NCBI RefSeq assembly: GCF_900107015.1
Contig: NZ_FNOI01000002.1
Span: forward strand, 248,001-312,000
Length of the DNA stretch: 64,000 nucleotides
Source: Litoreibacter albidus
GTDB lineage: Bacteria > Pseudomonadota > Alphaproteobacteria > Rhodobacterales > Rhodobacteraceae
Direction: 5' to 3'
Shown here: one piece after another, positions 33,981 to 42,776 of the stretch
Layout of the letters: every line of letters starts with the position of its first letter
Position numbering within the stretch: the first letter of the stretch is position 1
Made by a program: the position numbers and the translations under genes
Notes under the pieces: model-generated
Database searches by the model: none
What the model saw: only the letters and a program-made list of their open reading frames with translations
Told to the model about the DNA's origin: nothing

Positions 33981-36131
33981 GTGATACAAACTATTCAAGA
34001 CGCGCTTACAGAGCGCGGCTACACCGACCTGACTCCCGTCCAAACTGAAGTGACCAACACAGAGTACGGCGACGCCGACCTGCTGGTGTCCGCGCAAACC
34101 GGCTCCGGCAAGACCGTGGCGTTCGGCTTGGCTATCGCCCCCACCTTGCTGGGCGACGCGCTGAAATTCGACCGCGCCGCCGCGCCTTTGGCGCTGATCA
34201 TTGCCCCCACCCGCGAACTGGCCTTGCAGGTTAAGCGCGAGTTGATGTGGCTCTACGCCAAGGCTGGCGCTGTTGTGGCGTCCTGCGTGGGCGGCATGGA
34301 TATGCGCGATGAGCGCCGTGCCTTGGACCGTGGCGCGCATATCGTCGTCGCAACACCTGGTCGTTTGCGCGACCACATCCAACGCGGCTCTATCGATCTG
34401 AGCGAAGCACGCGCTGTGGTGTTGGACGAAGCCGACGAAATGCTGGACCTCGGGTTCCGCGAGGATTTGGAGTTTATCCTGTCCGAAGCGCCGGAAACCC
34501 GCCGCACGCTGATGTTCTCCGCGACGGTTCCTGCATCCATCGCCAAGCTGGCAAAAAGCTACCAGAAAGACGCGGTTCGCGTCACGACGAAGGCCGAAAA
34601 CAGCCAGCACTCGGACATTGAATACCGCGCTATGGCTGTCGCCCCCCGCGACGCCGAAAATAGCCTGATCAACGTTTTGCGCTACTACGAAGCCCCGAAC
34701 GCAATCGTGTTCTGCAATACCCGCGCGATGGTGAACCGCCTGACGACGCGCTTCTCCAACCGTGGCTTTTCCGTCGTGGCGCTGTCTGGTGAATTGAGCC
34801 AGAACGAGCGGACCCACGCCCTGCAATCGCTGCGCGACGGGCGTGCCCGTGTATGTGTGGCAACGGACGTTGCGGCGCGCGGAATCGACCTGCCGAACCT
34901 TGAATTGGTTATCCACGCGGAACTACCGAACAACCATGAGACGCTGTTGCACCGCTCAGGGCGTACAGGCCGTGCGGGTCGCAAAGGCGTCAGTGCGTTG
35001 ATCGTTCCCGCCAAAATGCGCCGCAAAGCGGAGCGCCTGCTGCAAGGCGCCAAGGTCAAGGCCGAGTGGGGCGAAGCGCCATCAGCCGACGACGTGAATG
35101 CACGCGACGAGGAGCGGTTGTTCAATGATCCGGTCTGGACCGACACCGCGACCGACAGCGAGGCCGGTTTGGTTACAAAGCTGGTCGAGCGTTTCTCGCC
35201 AGAGCAAGTCGCCACCGCGTACACCCGCCTGTTCCGCGAACGCCAATCCGCACCAGAGGATCTGGCACCAGCCAGCTCTGACGCGCCGAAAGCCCGCCCC
35301 GCCTTTGGCGCGAGCGTTTGGTTCTCCATCTCGGTTGGCCGTAAGGACAACGCGGAGCCACGTTGGTTGCTGCCCGCGATGTGCCGTGCCGGCGACCTGA
35401 CAAAAGACGACATCGGCGCGATCCGTATCCAGCAAAACGCCAGCTTCGTGGAGATTTTGAAATCCAGCGAAGAGGGCTTCTTGCGCGCCTTGGGTGAGGG
35501 CATGAAGCTGGAAGACGGCGCGATTGTCACACGCTTGGACAAGGCCCCTGACTTCACGTCCATGCCGCGCCCAGAAGGTGGCAAAAAGCCATACGAGAAG
35601 AAACCCTACGACAAGAAGCCGTATGATAAAAAGCCTCACCGCGGCGACTTCGACACGCCACCACGTCCCGCAGCAACAGAGCAACCACGCAACGGAAAGC
35701 GCATCAGTGACGCACGACCTGACGGTGCTGTGACAGGTCATAAACCACGTCCTGCCGGTGACAAAAAACCGTACGAAAAGAAGCCATACGAGAAAAAGGG
35801 CGACAAGAAACCATACGGCGACAAACCAGCGTACGACAAAAAGCCAGGTGGTAAGAAACCGTTCAAGAAGGCCGACGGTGACAAACCGTTCCGCAAGACC
35901 GATGGCGATAAGCCGTTCAAAAAAGCAGACGGCGACAAGCCACGGTTCGACAAAAAACCGGGCGGCAAGAAGCCCTTCAGCAAGGCAGATGGCGGCAAGC
36001 CTGCAGGCAAACGTCCGGCCGCAAGCCCGAACGACACATCAAAGCGCTTCACACCTCCGGGTGGGAAAGCCAAGCCGCGCGTCGGCAAAGGCGCTGGCGC
36101 GAAACCATACAAGGGTAAGGGCAAACCTTAA
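33981..36131 (+). CDS. DEAD-box RNA helicase with DbpA-like domain and Lys-rich repeat tail
   Basis: 716 residues from a GTG start; a TGA 6 bases upstream in frame rules out a longer N-terminus. Motifs: Q motif Gln21, AQTGSGKT (38-45), PTREL (77-81), DEAD (149-152), SAT (180-182), and in domain 2 VATDVAARGIDLP and HRSGRTGRAG. A DbpA-type RNA-binding domain follows (VWFSISVGRKDNAEPRWLLPAM region, about 435-505). From about residue 530 the tail is almost only Lys, Pro, Asp, Gly and aromatic residues, in repeats such as KKPYEKKPYDKKPYD and KADGDKPF. It probably acts in ribosome assembly or cold adaptation like CsdA/DeaD; the tail likely binds RNA unspecifically. Confidence 0.93.
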   Translation: MIQTIQDALTERGYTDLTPVQTEVTNTEYGDADLLVSAQTGSGKTVAFGLAIAPTLLGDALKFDRAAAPLALIIAPTRELALQVKRELMWLYAKAGAVVASCVGGMDMRDERRALDRGAHIVVATPGRLRDHIQRGSIDLSEARAVVLDEADEMLDLGFREDLEFILSEAPETRRTLMFSATVPASIAKLAKSYQKDAVRVTTKAENSQHSDIEYRAMAVAPRDAENSLINVLRYYEAPNAIVFCNTRAMVNRLTTRFSNRGFSVVALSGELSQNERTHALQSLRDGRARVCVATDVAARGIDLPNLELVIHAELPNNHETLLHRSGRTGRAGRKGVSALIVPAKMRRKAERLLQGAKVKAEWGEAPSADDVNARDEERLFNDPVWTDTATDSEAGLVTKLVERFSPEQVATAYTRLFRERQSAPEDLAPASSDAPKARPAFGASVWFSISVGRKDNAEPRWLLPAMCRAGDLTKDDIGAIRIQQNASFVEILKSSEEGFLRALGEGMKLEDGAIVTRLDKAPDFTSMPRPEGGKKPYEKKPYDKKPYDKKPHRGDFDTPPRPAATEQPRNGKRISDARPDGAVTGHKPRPAGDKKPYEKKPYEKKGDKKPYGDKPAYDKKPGGKKPFKKADGDKPFRKTDGDKPFKKADGDKPRFDKKPGGKKPFSKADGGKPAGKRPAASPNDTSKRFTPPGGKAKPRVGKGAGAKPYKGKGKP

Positions 36132-36139
36132 TCTGACGT

Positions 36140-36188
36140 GTTCACGCAACGGATCATGGGGTAGTAATGCCCCATGATCCGCGTGAAC
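36140..36188 (+). promoter_or_regulatory. Long stem-loop covering the arfB start codon
   Basis: GTTCACGC (36140-36147) pairs with GCGTGAAC (36181-36188), and GGATCATGGGG (36151-36161) pairs with CCCCATGATCC (36170-36180); only AAC is bulged and the loop is 8 bases. The ATG of arfB (36174-36176) is inside the stem. There is no T-run, so it is not an intrinsic terminator for the helicase gene. It would hide the start codon from the ribosome; an RNase III site or translation control are possible meanings. Confidence 0.7.
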
Positions 36189-36596
36189 GACACCATAACC
36201 ATCGAAGACTGGGAACTGACCGAAAGCTTCACCCGCGCCCAAGGGCCGGGCGGGCAGAACGTCAATAAGGTTGCTACTGCCGTCGAACTTAGGTTCGAGG
36301 CAGAGCGCTCTCCGAACCTGACCGCCCCCGTCAAAGCCCGCCTGAAGCGGCTTGCGGGGCGTCGCTGGACAACAGAGGGCGCGCTGATCATCTTCGTGCA
36401 GGACACAAGATCACAGGCCAGAAACCGCGACCTTGCAGAAACACGTCTGCGCGATCTGATCCTCAAAGCTTTGGAAACACCTAAACGCCGGATTAAAACC
36501 CGCCCGACGCTTGGCTCTCAACGACGCAGGATTGCCAGCAAGAAGCAGCGCGGCGAAGTCAAAAACCTGCGCGGCAAAGTCACCGACGACGATTAG
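36174..36596 (+). CDS. arfB: Alternative ribosome-rescue factor B (peptidyl-tRNA hydrolase ArfB/YaeJ)
   Basis: 140 residues. The N-terminal catalytic domain has the GPGGQNVNK motif (GGQ at 26-28) of class-I release factors, without codon-recognition domains, and the C-terminal tail is strongly basic (KRRIKTRPTLGSQRRR, SKKQRG), as needed to enter the empty mRNA channel. It frees stalled ribosomes when tmRNA fails. The start codon is buried in a long stem-loop and no ribosome site is obvious. The stop overlaps the stop of the convergent pncB (TTAG). Confidence 0.94.
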   Translation: MIRVNDTITIEDWELTESFTRAQGPGGQNVNKVATAVELRFEAERSPNLTAPVKARLKRLAGRRWTTEGALIIFVQDTRSQARNRDLAETRLRDLILKALETPKRRIKTRPTLGSQRRRIASKKQRGEVKNLRGKVTDDD

Positions 36597-37885
36597 ACGA
36601 CGACGTCGATGTCTTCCTGCTCCCCCACCCCGAACACGCGTTTGTAACGCGCGATCTCTGCGGCGGGGCCCATGGCTTTACGCGGGTTATCCGACAGCTT
36701 GACCGTCGGGCGACCATTCGCCGACACCGCCTTGCAGACCAACGAAAACGGCGACAGCCCGTTATCGGGGACCAGTCCACGGAAATCGTTGGTCAACAGC
36801 GTGCCCCAACCAAACGAAACCCGTACCCGCCCGCGAAACTGCGATTGCAGCTCAACGATTTTGTCGACGTCCAGACCGTCCGAGAAAATCACCAACTTCT
36901 TCGTTGGATCCTCGCCGCGTGATTTCCACCAACCGATAGCGCGCTCCGCCCCCTCGGCAGGATCACCGCTATCAATGCGGATGCCCGTCCATCCCGCCAG
37001 CCAGTCTGGCGCACCCGCAAGGAAACCGTCGGTGCCGTATGTATCCGGCAGAATGATGCGCAGGTTTCCCTCATGCTCTTCGTGCCAATCGGCCAGCACG
37101 TCATAAGGGGCTTGACGCAGGGCGTCGTCACTGTCGGCAAGGGCGGAATACACCATCGGCAATTCATGCGCGTTGGTGCCGATGGCCTCCACCTCCCGAC
37201 GCATCGCGATAAGGCAGTTAGACGTGCCGACGAACTTTTGCCCCAGCCCTTCCTGCATCGCCTGCACGCACCAGTCCTGCCACATGAAGCTGTGGCGACG
37301 GCGCGTCCCGAAGTCGGCCAAGCGCAGGTCATCAACGCCCTGCAACTTTTCGACCTTTTCCCAAAGCCGCGTCATGGCGCGCGCGTAAAGCACCTGTAAC
37401 TCAAAACGCCCCATGTCTTTCAACACAGCCCGCGAGCGCAGTTCCATCAGCACGGCCAGAGCGGGAATTTCCCACAACATGACCTCAGGCCACTTGCCCT
37501 CGAAGGTCAGCTCATACTGACCATCGCGCTTTTCAAGGTGGTACGCGGGCATGGAGACGTTCTCGAACCACTCCATAAAGTCGGGGCGGAACATCTGGCG
37601 TTTGCCGTAGAACGTATTGCCGCGCAAAAACGTGCTTTCGCCGCGTGACAGTGACAGCGACCGGATGTGATCCAACTGCTCGCGCAACTCCCCCTCATCG
37701 ACCAGTTCCGCCAGCCGGATATCCTTGCTGCGGTTGATCAGCGAAAAAGTCACATTGGTATCACGCTTGTTGCGAAACACCGATTGGCACATCAGCAGCT
37801 TGTAAAAGTCAGTGTCGATCAGGGATCGCACAATCGGGTCAATCTTCCATTTGTGGTTATAAACCCGCGACGCAATATCAACCAT
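36593..37885 (-). CDS. pncB: Nicotinate phosphoribosyltransferase PncB
   Basis: 430 residues, normal for the enterobacterial type. Motifs include TDFYKLLMCQ near the start, FGTRRRHSFMWQDW, FVGTSNCLIAMRREVEAIGTNAHELPM with the phosphorylated His region, TYGTDGFL, and IRIDSGDPAEGAE with KLVIFSDGLD. It joins nicotinate to PRPP to give nicotinate mononucleotide. It overlaps the upstream pncA by 8 bases, so the pair makes a two-step NAD salvage unit. Confidence 0.96.
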   Translation of the reverse strand: MVDIASRVYNHKWKIDPIVRSLIDTDFYKLLMCQSVFRNKRDTNVTFSLINRSKDIRLAELVDEGELREQLDHIRSLSLSRGESTFLRGNTFYGKRQMFRPDFMEWFENVSMPAYHLEKRDGQYELTFEGKWPEVMLWEIPALAVLMELRSRAVLKDMGRFELQVLYARAMTRLWEKVEKLQGVDDLRLADFGTRRRHSFMWQDWCVQAMQEGLGQKFVGTSNCLIAMRREVEAIGTNAHELPMVYSALADSDDALRQAPYDVLADWHEEHEGNLRIILPDTYGTDGFLAGAPDWLAGWTGIRIDSGDPAEGAERAIGWWKSRGEDPTKKLVIFSDGLDVDKIVELQSQFRGRVRVSFGWGTLLTNDFRGLVPDNGLSPFSLVCKAVSANGRPTVKLSDNPRKAMGPAAEIARYKRVFGVGEQEDIDVVV

Positions 37886-38486
37886 TTAGCTGCACTCCAG
37901 CATCCGTCATTCCAGTTAACGCACCTTCAAGCGAGCCATCCAAGTCGATCGCGCGGCAGAGATCTTGCTCCACAGTTACGTGAAAGCCCAGATTGGCGCC
38001 GTCCACCGCAGAAAAATTCACGCAAAAATCCAAAGCCAAGCCGACCATCGTCAGTTTCTTGACACCGCGCGTGCGCAAGTACCCCTCTAGGCCGGTAGGC
38101 GTCGTGCGATCATTCTCAAAAAACGCGGAGTAGCTGTCGACCGCTGGGTTAAAGCCCTTACGCACGATCATTTGCGCGGCATCTGTGCGCAGCTCGCTGT
38201 GAAATTCAGCACCACCACTCCCTTGAACGCAGTGATCCGGCCACAAAACCTGTGGGCCGTAGGGCATTGTCGTCACCGAAAACGGTTCCTGATCCGCGTG
38301 AGATGATGCGAAGGAGGAATGCCCTATGGGGTGCCAATCTTGGGTCAAAACAACGTTATGGAACTCGGACATCAACGCATTGATCCCGCCGACGATCTCA
38401 TCGCCGCCTGCGACAGCAAGGGCGCCACCCGGACAAAAATCGTTTTGAACGTCGATGACGATCAAGGCTTCGTCGGTTGCGCGCAT
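37878..38486 (-). CDS. pncA: Nicotinamidase PncA
   Basis: 202 residues. The catalytic triad is visible as Asp12 (IDVQNDF), Lys110 (VRKGF) and Cys155 (LALDFCV); the metal site motif DWHPIGHSSFA lies at 50-60. It converts nicotinamide to nicotinate for PncB. The gene is the first of the two-gene operon; 100 bases separate it from divergent trhO. Confidence 0.96.
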   Translation of the reverse strand: MRATDEALIVIDVQNDFCPGGALAVAGGDEIVGGINALMSEFHNVVLTQDWHPIGHSSFASSHADQEPFSVTTMPYGPQVLWPDHCVQGSGGAEFHSELRTDAAQMIVRKGFNPAVDSYSAFFENDRTTPTGLEGYLRTRGVKKLTMVGLALDFCVNFSAVDGANLGFHVTVEQDLCRAIDLDGSLEGALTGMTDAGVQLNG

Positions 38487-38589
38487 GTTTCATCCTCCCG
38501 GGATTTTGCCTGAACTTGCTAGGCGTATGCTTGCCTTGCGTCAACAGCCCGCACTTGATCCTGCATTCCCGCGGTCGTAAAGCCTCCTT

Positions 38590-39489
38590 ATGTTTACAGT
38601 TGCAGCACTCTATCACTTCACCCGCTTCGCAGACCCAGACGGTCTGCGCCCCGCCATTGTTGAGCTTTGCGAGCGCGAAGGCGTTCGCGGTACGCTGTTG
38701 GTGGCGAAGGAGGGAATAAACGGCACCGTCGCAGGCAACCGTGCGGGCATCGACGCCCTGCTGGCGCATCTGCGGTCCCTACCCGGCTGCGCCGAGTTGG
38801 AGCACAAGGAATCCACGGCCTCGGAAATGCCGTTCAACCGCATGAAGGTCCGCCTGAAGCGGGAGATCGTGACGATGGGCCAACCCGACGTCGACCCGCT
38901 TGCGCGCACGGGCCATTATGTGAAGCCCGAGGACTGGAACGAACTGATTCAGTCCGAGGACGTGGCCGTGATCGACACCCGCAACGATTATGAAGTGGCC
39001 ATCGGCACCTTTCAGGGCGCGATTGACCCGATGACCAAAAGCTTCGGCGAGTTTCCCGCATGGTGGGAGGCCAACAAAGATCGCTTCCATAACAAGCGGG
39101 TCGCCATGTTTTGCACTGGCGGTATCCGTTGCGAAAAATCGACAAACTATCTGTTGGGACAAGGGGTTGAAGACGTCTACCACCTGCAGGGTGGCATTCT
39201 GAAGTATCTGGAAGAAGTGCCCGAAGAGAACAGCACTTGGGACGGCGAATGCTTCGTTTTTGACGGACGTGTCTCGGTTGGGCACGGGTTGAAGGAGGGC
39301 GACCTAAAGCTGTGCTACGCCTGCCGTCGCCCATTGCAACCCGAAGACCTGCGCCGTGACAGCTACGAGTTAGGCGTGAGCTGCCACCAGTGCGTGGACG
39401 AGACCAGCGCCGAGGATAAAGAGCGTTTTCGCGAGCGACAGAAGCAGATCAAACTGGCCGTAAAACGCGGCGAGAAACACATAGGTTAA
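38590..39489 (+). CDS. trhO: tRNA U34 hydroxylase TrhO (YceA rhodanese family)
   Basis: 299 residues. An N-terminal acylphosphatase-like domain (1-90) with KEGINGTVAG leads to a rhodanese domain with the active Cys175 in MFCTGGIRCEKS and Cys181 nearby. A C-terminal region with CYACRRPL and CHQC follows, giving four cysteines likely to bind zinc. Homologues hydroxylate uridine 34 in tRNA using prephenate or oxygen pathways. Its TAA overlaps the stop of the convergent flavoprotein gene (TTAA). Confidence 0.95.
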   Translation: MFTVAALYHFTRFADPDGLRPAIVELCEREGVRGTLLVAKEGINGTVAGNRAGIDALLAHLRSLPGCAELEHKESTASEMPFNRMKVRLKREIVTMGQPDVDPLARTGHYVKPEDWNELIQSEDVAVIDTRNDYEVAIGTFQGAIDPMTKSFGEFPAWWEANKDRFHNKRVAMFCTGGIRCEKSTNYLLGQGVEDVYHLQGGILKYLEEVPEENSTWDGECFVFDGRVSVGHGLKEGDLKLCYACRRPLQPEDLRRDSYELGVSCHQCVDETSAEDKERFRERQKQIKLAVKRGEKHIG

Positions 39490-40664
39490 CGGCCAAGCAA
39501 GGTGCGCGACAACTTGCGTCCGAATGCCTGTGCGCCCCTGCGTGCGATCATTCGGGCAGAAAAGTCGTTGCGAAAGAACCGCAGTAGCTCTTCCGGCGGC
39601 AAGGTCTTCATGCGCACCACTGATCTATCCCAGTCATCGGGCGTGTAGGCCGCCGCACGCTTGTTTGCCGCGAACCCGATTTTGTACTGAAGCGCCAGCG
39701 TTCGCCGGACATCCCGCTCCCAGCGTTTTAATGCAGTAGGCGACCGTGCGCCCAACGCCGCGCCCAAAGCGCGGCCCTGCTCAATGCAAATTCGGATGCC
39801 TTCACCCAACGTCGGCGTCGCCATATTCGCACTATCCCCCACGCGGATCACTTTGCCGAAAACGAGGTTCGGCGCGAAGGGCGTGGACGGCAGAATGCCC
39901 GCGTTCACGTGAAAATTGGTGGGCACGGGCAGGCCCATGCGGTCAAGCCCGCCGCTCTCTAAAAAGTCACGCATCAAGTCTTTAGGGGAAGCATCTGAGT
40001 CCGGTTCAATTAATCCAACCCCAAGGCGCAACGCGCCCGACGTCGTCGGAAACGCCCAGCCGTAGCCCGTTGGAACGGCAGAGCCGAAGAACAGAGCCGC
40101 ACGGTTCGGGTCATGCGCGGGCGCGGGATACTCATACTCGATCCCGATACCGCGGCGCACGGGCGCTGCGCCAAGCTGGAGACTTTTCAAAACAGACGAA
40201 TGCCAGCCGGACGCATCCACGATAACCCGCGATGCGACCTCGTATTCACGCTTACCTTCGCGCATACGCGATACATACAACCCGCCCTCACGCTGCGTGC
40301 GCAGGTATTTTGTCGCGCAGCGAATTTCCGCCTTCGACTGGTGAGCCAGCCAACGATAAAGGCCCGTCACATCCAGCACCCCGACAGGGTCAGACGACAT
40401 ATCCAGCGTAAGATGCTCGTAGTCCGAATATATGTCCGCGCAGGTGACAGGGTGTGCGAGCTCAGCCGGAAGCCCGAGGCGGTCGACATCCCGCATCCAG
40501 CATCCACCTGACGTGCGCACCGGCTGCCCGATTTCCCGATCTTGGTGCACCAGAACTGAGGATGTCCCTTCTGGTAAGGCTGATGCCGTCGCCAACCCTG
40601 CGGGCCCCCCGCCGACGATGAGAATCTCTGTATCAATGCGTTCAACCATACATGCTTTTGACAT
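39486..40664 (-). CDS. Geranylgeranyl-reductase-family FAD oxidoreductase
   Basis: 392 residues from ATG 40664, which has AAGG upstream; ATGs at 40649 and 40685 are alternatives. The N-terminus ILIVGGGPAGLATASAL is the FAD Rossmann motif; SGGCWMRDVDRLGLP, VIVDASGWHS and VIRVGDSANMATPTLGEGIRICIEQGRALG match the PHBH-like fold of geranylgeranyl reductases (ChlP/BchP relatives). The substrate here is unknown; no bacteriochlorophyll or carotenoid genes are next to it. It lies 43 bases downstream of the last gene of the fliF-fliP operon and may be read through. Confidence 0.88.
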   Translation of the reverse strand: MSKACMVERIDTEILIVGGGPAGLATASALPEGTSSVLVHQDREIGQPVRTSGGCWMRDVDRLGLPAELAHPVTCADIYSDYEHLTLDMSSDPVGVLDVTGLYRWLAHQSKAEIRCATKYLRTQREGGLYVSRMREGKREYEVASRVIVDASGWHSSVLKSLQLGAAPVRRGIGIEYEYPAPAHDPNRAALFFGSAVPTGYGWAFPTTSGALRLGVGLIEPDSDASPKDLMRDFLESGGLDRMGLPVPTNFHVNAGILPSTPFAPNLVFGKVIRVGDSANMATPTLGEGIRICIEQGRALGAALGARSPTALKRWERDVRRTLALQYKIGFAANKRAAAYTPDDWDRSVVRMKTLPPEELLRFFRNDFSARMIARRGAQAFGRKLSRTLLGR

Positions 40665-40707
40665 GGCACCTTGGCCTCGCGCCATGCAAAAACGGCGCTG
40701 CCCGCGC

Positions 40708-41172
40708 CTATGTTTTCATCTCCGCCACATATGCAGCCACTTGTCTGGCCGTCGGCCCGCGCAGTTTTCGGAGCGCCTCCAGCTGGGCTGATGTGGGTAA
40801 TGTCACCAAATGCTTTGCGATCAAGGCCGGGTGCTGCGCCATGATATCCCCCCGCGCGTCTTGTCGCCGCGCCGGATCGTGGCGATCCTCGGCCTGATGC
40901 GCGACCTCTATCCGTTCCGCAGGCCTTTGAGGAGCTTTCGCGTCGCCAAGTCGCCGCACCAGTTTTGCCAATGCGGCACTCAAATCCGGCACCGTAGCGG
41001 CTTGCTCCAGTGGCTGGACCGCAGTTTGCGCCAACTCGCGGAAAAACGGGTGCCGCGAGGTCTTTGCGAAATCTGCACCAAGCATTGAAACCAGCATGCG
41101 GGCTTTCTTCACCTGCGCTGGTGTCGGGTGGATCTCGTCGGCGGGCGGCGCGGGGTTCACTGATTGGGCCAC
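40708..41172 (-). CDS. Hypothetical protein of the fliF-fliP operon
   Basis: 154 residues from a GTG that shares bases with the fliP stop (TAGTG) and has AGGAG 9 bases upstream. No family is recognised. The sequence is rich in Ala, Gln and Arg, has no signal or membrane segment, and has a helical middle (FFRELAQTAVQPLEQAATVPDLSAAL region). Coupling to fliP suggests a flagellar or chemotaxis role, but this is only inferred. Base usage is like the neighbours. Confidence 0.65.
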   Translation of the reverse strand: MAQSVNPAPPADEIHPTPAQVKKARMLVSMLGADFAKTSRHPFFRELAQTAVQPLEQAATVPDLSAALAKLVRRLGDAKAPQRPAERIEVAHQAEDRHDPARRQDARGDIMAQHPALIAKHLVTLPTSAQLEALRKLRGPTARQVAAYVAEMKT

Positions 41173-41915
41173 TATGAATAACTCCTGACTAGGGCACTTG
41201 AAATGAGGCTCCACCCATCTGCCACGACAAAAAAGGCCAGCTTGAATGGCAATGACACGATGGCGGGTGGGACCATCATCATCCCCATCGACATGAGCAC
41301 CGCAGATACCACCAGATCGATGATGAGAAACGGAAGGAACACCAGAAAACCAATCTGAAAGGCACGCTCAATCTCGCTCAACATAAAAGACGGGATTAAG
41401 ACCGACAGCGAAGCAGTGGCGGGTGTTCCATCCCCTGCCTGCTCTGGGCGAAGCTCCGACAGCATGAAAAAAGTGTCCACATCGACCCGCGCCGCCATGA
41501 ACCCGCGAAACGGCTCTAATGCCTTGGGAATCGCCTGCTCAACGGTTAGGATGCCATCGTTCAGCGGCTTCAAACCGACCTGCCAGCTTTCCGTAAAAAC
41601 GGGGTCCATCACGAAGTAGGTTAGGAACAGCGCCAGACTGACGATAAGCATGTTTGGCGGTGCAGCTTGCAAGCCGATGGCTTGCCGCAGGATAGATAAA
41701 ACAGTGACCACGAACGGAAAACACGTGATCATGATCGCAATTCCCGGCGCGAGGCTTAGGACGGTCATGAGCGCAATAAGTTGCATCGCGCGGGCACTTA
41801 AAGTCGTCTCGTCCCCCAGCGAAATGGCTATATCTTGCGCGACGCTCGGCGATGCACCAAGCGCGGTCCCGGCGAGGGCAACAGCCACGATAAGAACTGC
41901 TTTGGTGTAAGTCAC
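41172..41915 (-). CDS. fliP: Flagellar export gate protein FliP
   Basis: 247 residues. A signal peptide (1-26) precedes the four membrane segments, as is usual for FliP. Family signatures are LSLAPGIAIMITCFPFVVTVLSILRQAIG (broken across the first helix pair), PPNMLIVSLALFLTYFVM and IPSFMLSEIERAFQIGF, then MSMGMMMVPPAIVSLPFKLAFFV. With FliQ and FliR it forms the export gate. It overlaps fliN by 4 bases upstream. fliQ and fliR are in other operons of this cluster. Confidence 0.97.
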   Translation of the reverse strand: MTYTKAVLIVAVALAGTALGASPSVAQDIAISLGDETTLSARAMQLIALMTVLSLAPGIAIMITCFPFVVTVLSILRQAIGLQAAPPNMLIVSLALFLTYFVMDPVFTESWQVGLKPLNDGILTVEQAIPKALEPFRGFMAARVDVDTFFMLSELRPEQAGDGTPATASLSVLIPSFMLSEIERAFQIGFLVFLPFLIIDLVVSAVLMSMGMMMVPPAIVSLPFKLAFFVVADGWSLISSALVRSYS

Positions 41916-42190
41916 TTTAAGCCCGTCGCCATATCACCCACGGCAGTAAGGCGCACTGATAAGCCACCGTTTTCCGCGTCTTGAGAGCTTTCGAGAAATC
42001 CACGCGCAACCAGCTTTTCGCCTACGTATAGCTCTACGGGGTCGTCGATGGTTGTGTCCAACGACAAGACTGAATCGGGGCTCAGCGCCATTAACTCCTT
42101 GATCGTCGGCGATGCAGAGCCAACGCAGACGCGCAGGTCCACATTCACGCCCTGCAAAATATCTCCTGTTGGGTTTATCGGCTCAGGCAT
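41912..42190 (-). CDS. fliN: Flagellar motor switch protein FliN (short form)
   Basis: 92 residues: one SpoA/FliN domain (about 14-88) with the family pattern VDLRVCVGSASPTIKEL, LDTTIDDPVELYVGEKLVARG. Forms the lower C-ring with FliM and FliG, neither of which is in the window. Overlaps the upstream fliH-like gene by 8 bases. Confidence 0.92.
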   Translation of the reverse strand: MPEPINPTGDILQGVNVDLRVCVGSASPTIKELMALSPDSVLSLDTTIDDPVELYVGEKLVARGFLESSQDAENGGLSVRLTAVGDMATGLK

Positions 42191-42776
42191 GTTCCGCCTC
42201 CTTCATGTCGGTCGTGTCGTAGAAATTGGTGATGCAGTCGCGCAGCGCCTGAAGCGTTGCGTCCAGATCAACAGAGGTCTGCCCGTCGTCGAACGCGATT
42301 AAAGCTTGCGAGGTCGTCAGCGTTGGCTCGGTGTTAATAGTGACCGGAAACTTGACAACATCCGCGACCAACGCGCTCAGCATCGCCTCACTATCAGGTG
42401 CGCAAGTGATGGTGACCGAGGGCTCAACCGACTTGGAGGCAACCTCCAGAACTTCAATGACACGCCCGCCAAGGCTTTGAGCCAACACCTGTGGCAGCAC
42501 TGCGTTGACCATCGCCTCAAGGACCGGTCGCACCGACTGCAACGCATGTTGACGCGCCTCAAAATACGTAAAATTCATCGCCTGAAGCGCGGATGACATG
42601 GCGTCTCGCACCTCTTGATCCTTGCTTTGCGCGGCGGCGCCACCATCTTGCCAGCCGCATTTATAGCCGTCATCAAACGACGCGCGAAGCTCTGCTTGCG
42701 TCGGCGTACCAGCCGCGCTCTGCCCCGCACTCCGTTCCTGCGATGCGAAATCCTCTAGAAATGGCGTGCCGCTCAT
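42183..42776 (-). CDS. fliH: FliH-like flagellar export protein
   Basis: 197 residues, between fliF and fliN where fliH is expected in alphaproteobacterial clusters. It has the acidic N-terminus, a GYKCGWQDG segment (like FliH GYxxGxxxG), an amphipathic helix region and a C-terminal domain with SVTITCAPDS and LIAFDDGQTSVDLDATLQAL. FliH binds the ATPase FliI and holds it at the export gate. Identity is by position and pattern; the sequence is divergent from enterobacterial FliH. Confidence 0.68.
   Translation of the reverse strand: MSGTPFLEDFASQERSAGQSAAGTPTQAELRASFDDGYKCGWQDGGAAAQSKDQEVRDAMSSALQAMNFTYFEARQHALQSVRPVLEAMVNAVLPQVLAQSLGGRVIEVLEVASKSVEPSVTITCAPDSEAMLSALVADVVKFPVTINTEPTLTTSQALIAFDDGQTSVDLDATLQALRDCITNFYDTTDMKEAEHA

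Noticed and set aside
35580-36120. CRISPR-like or minisatellite array
   Set aside because: The repeats are in frame within the helicase gene and encode a Lys-rich tail; there are no regular spacers.
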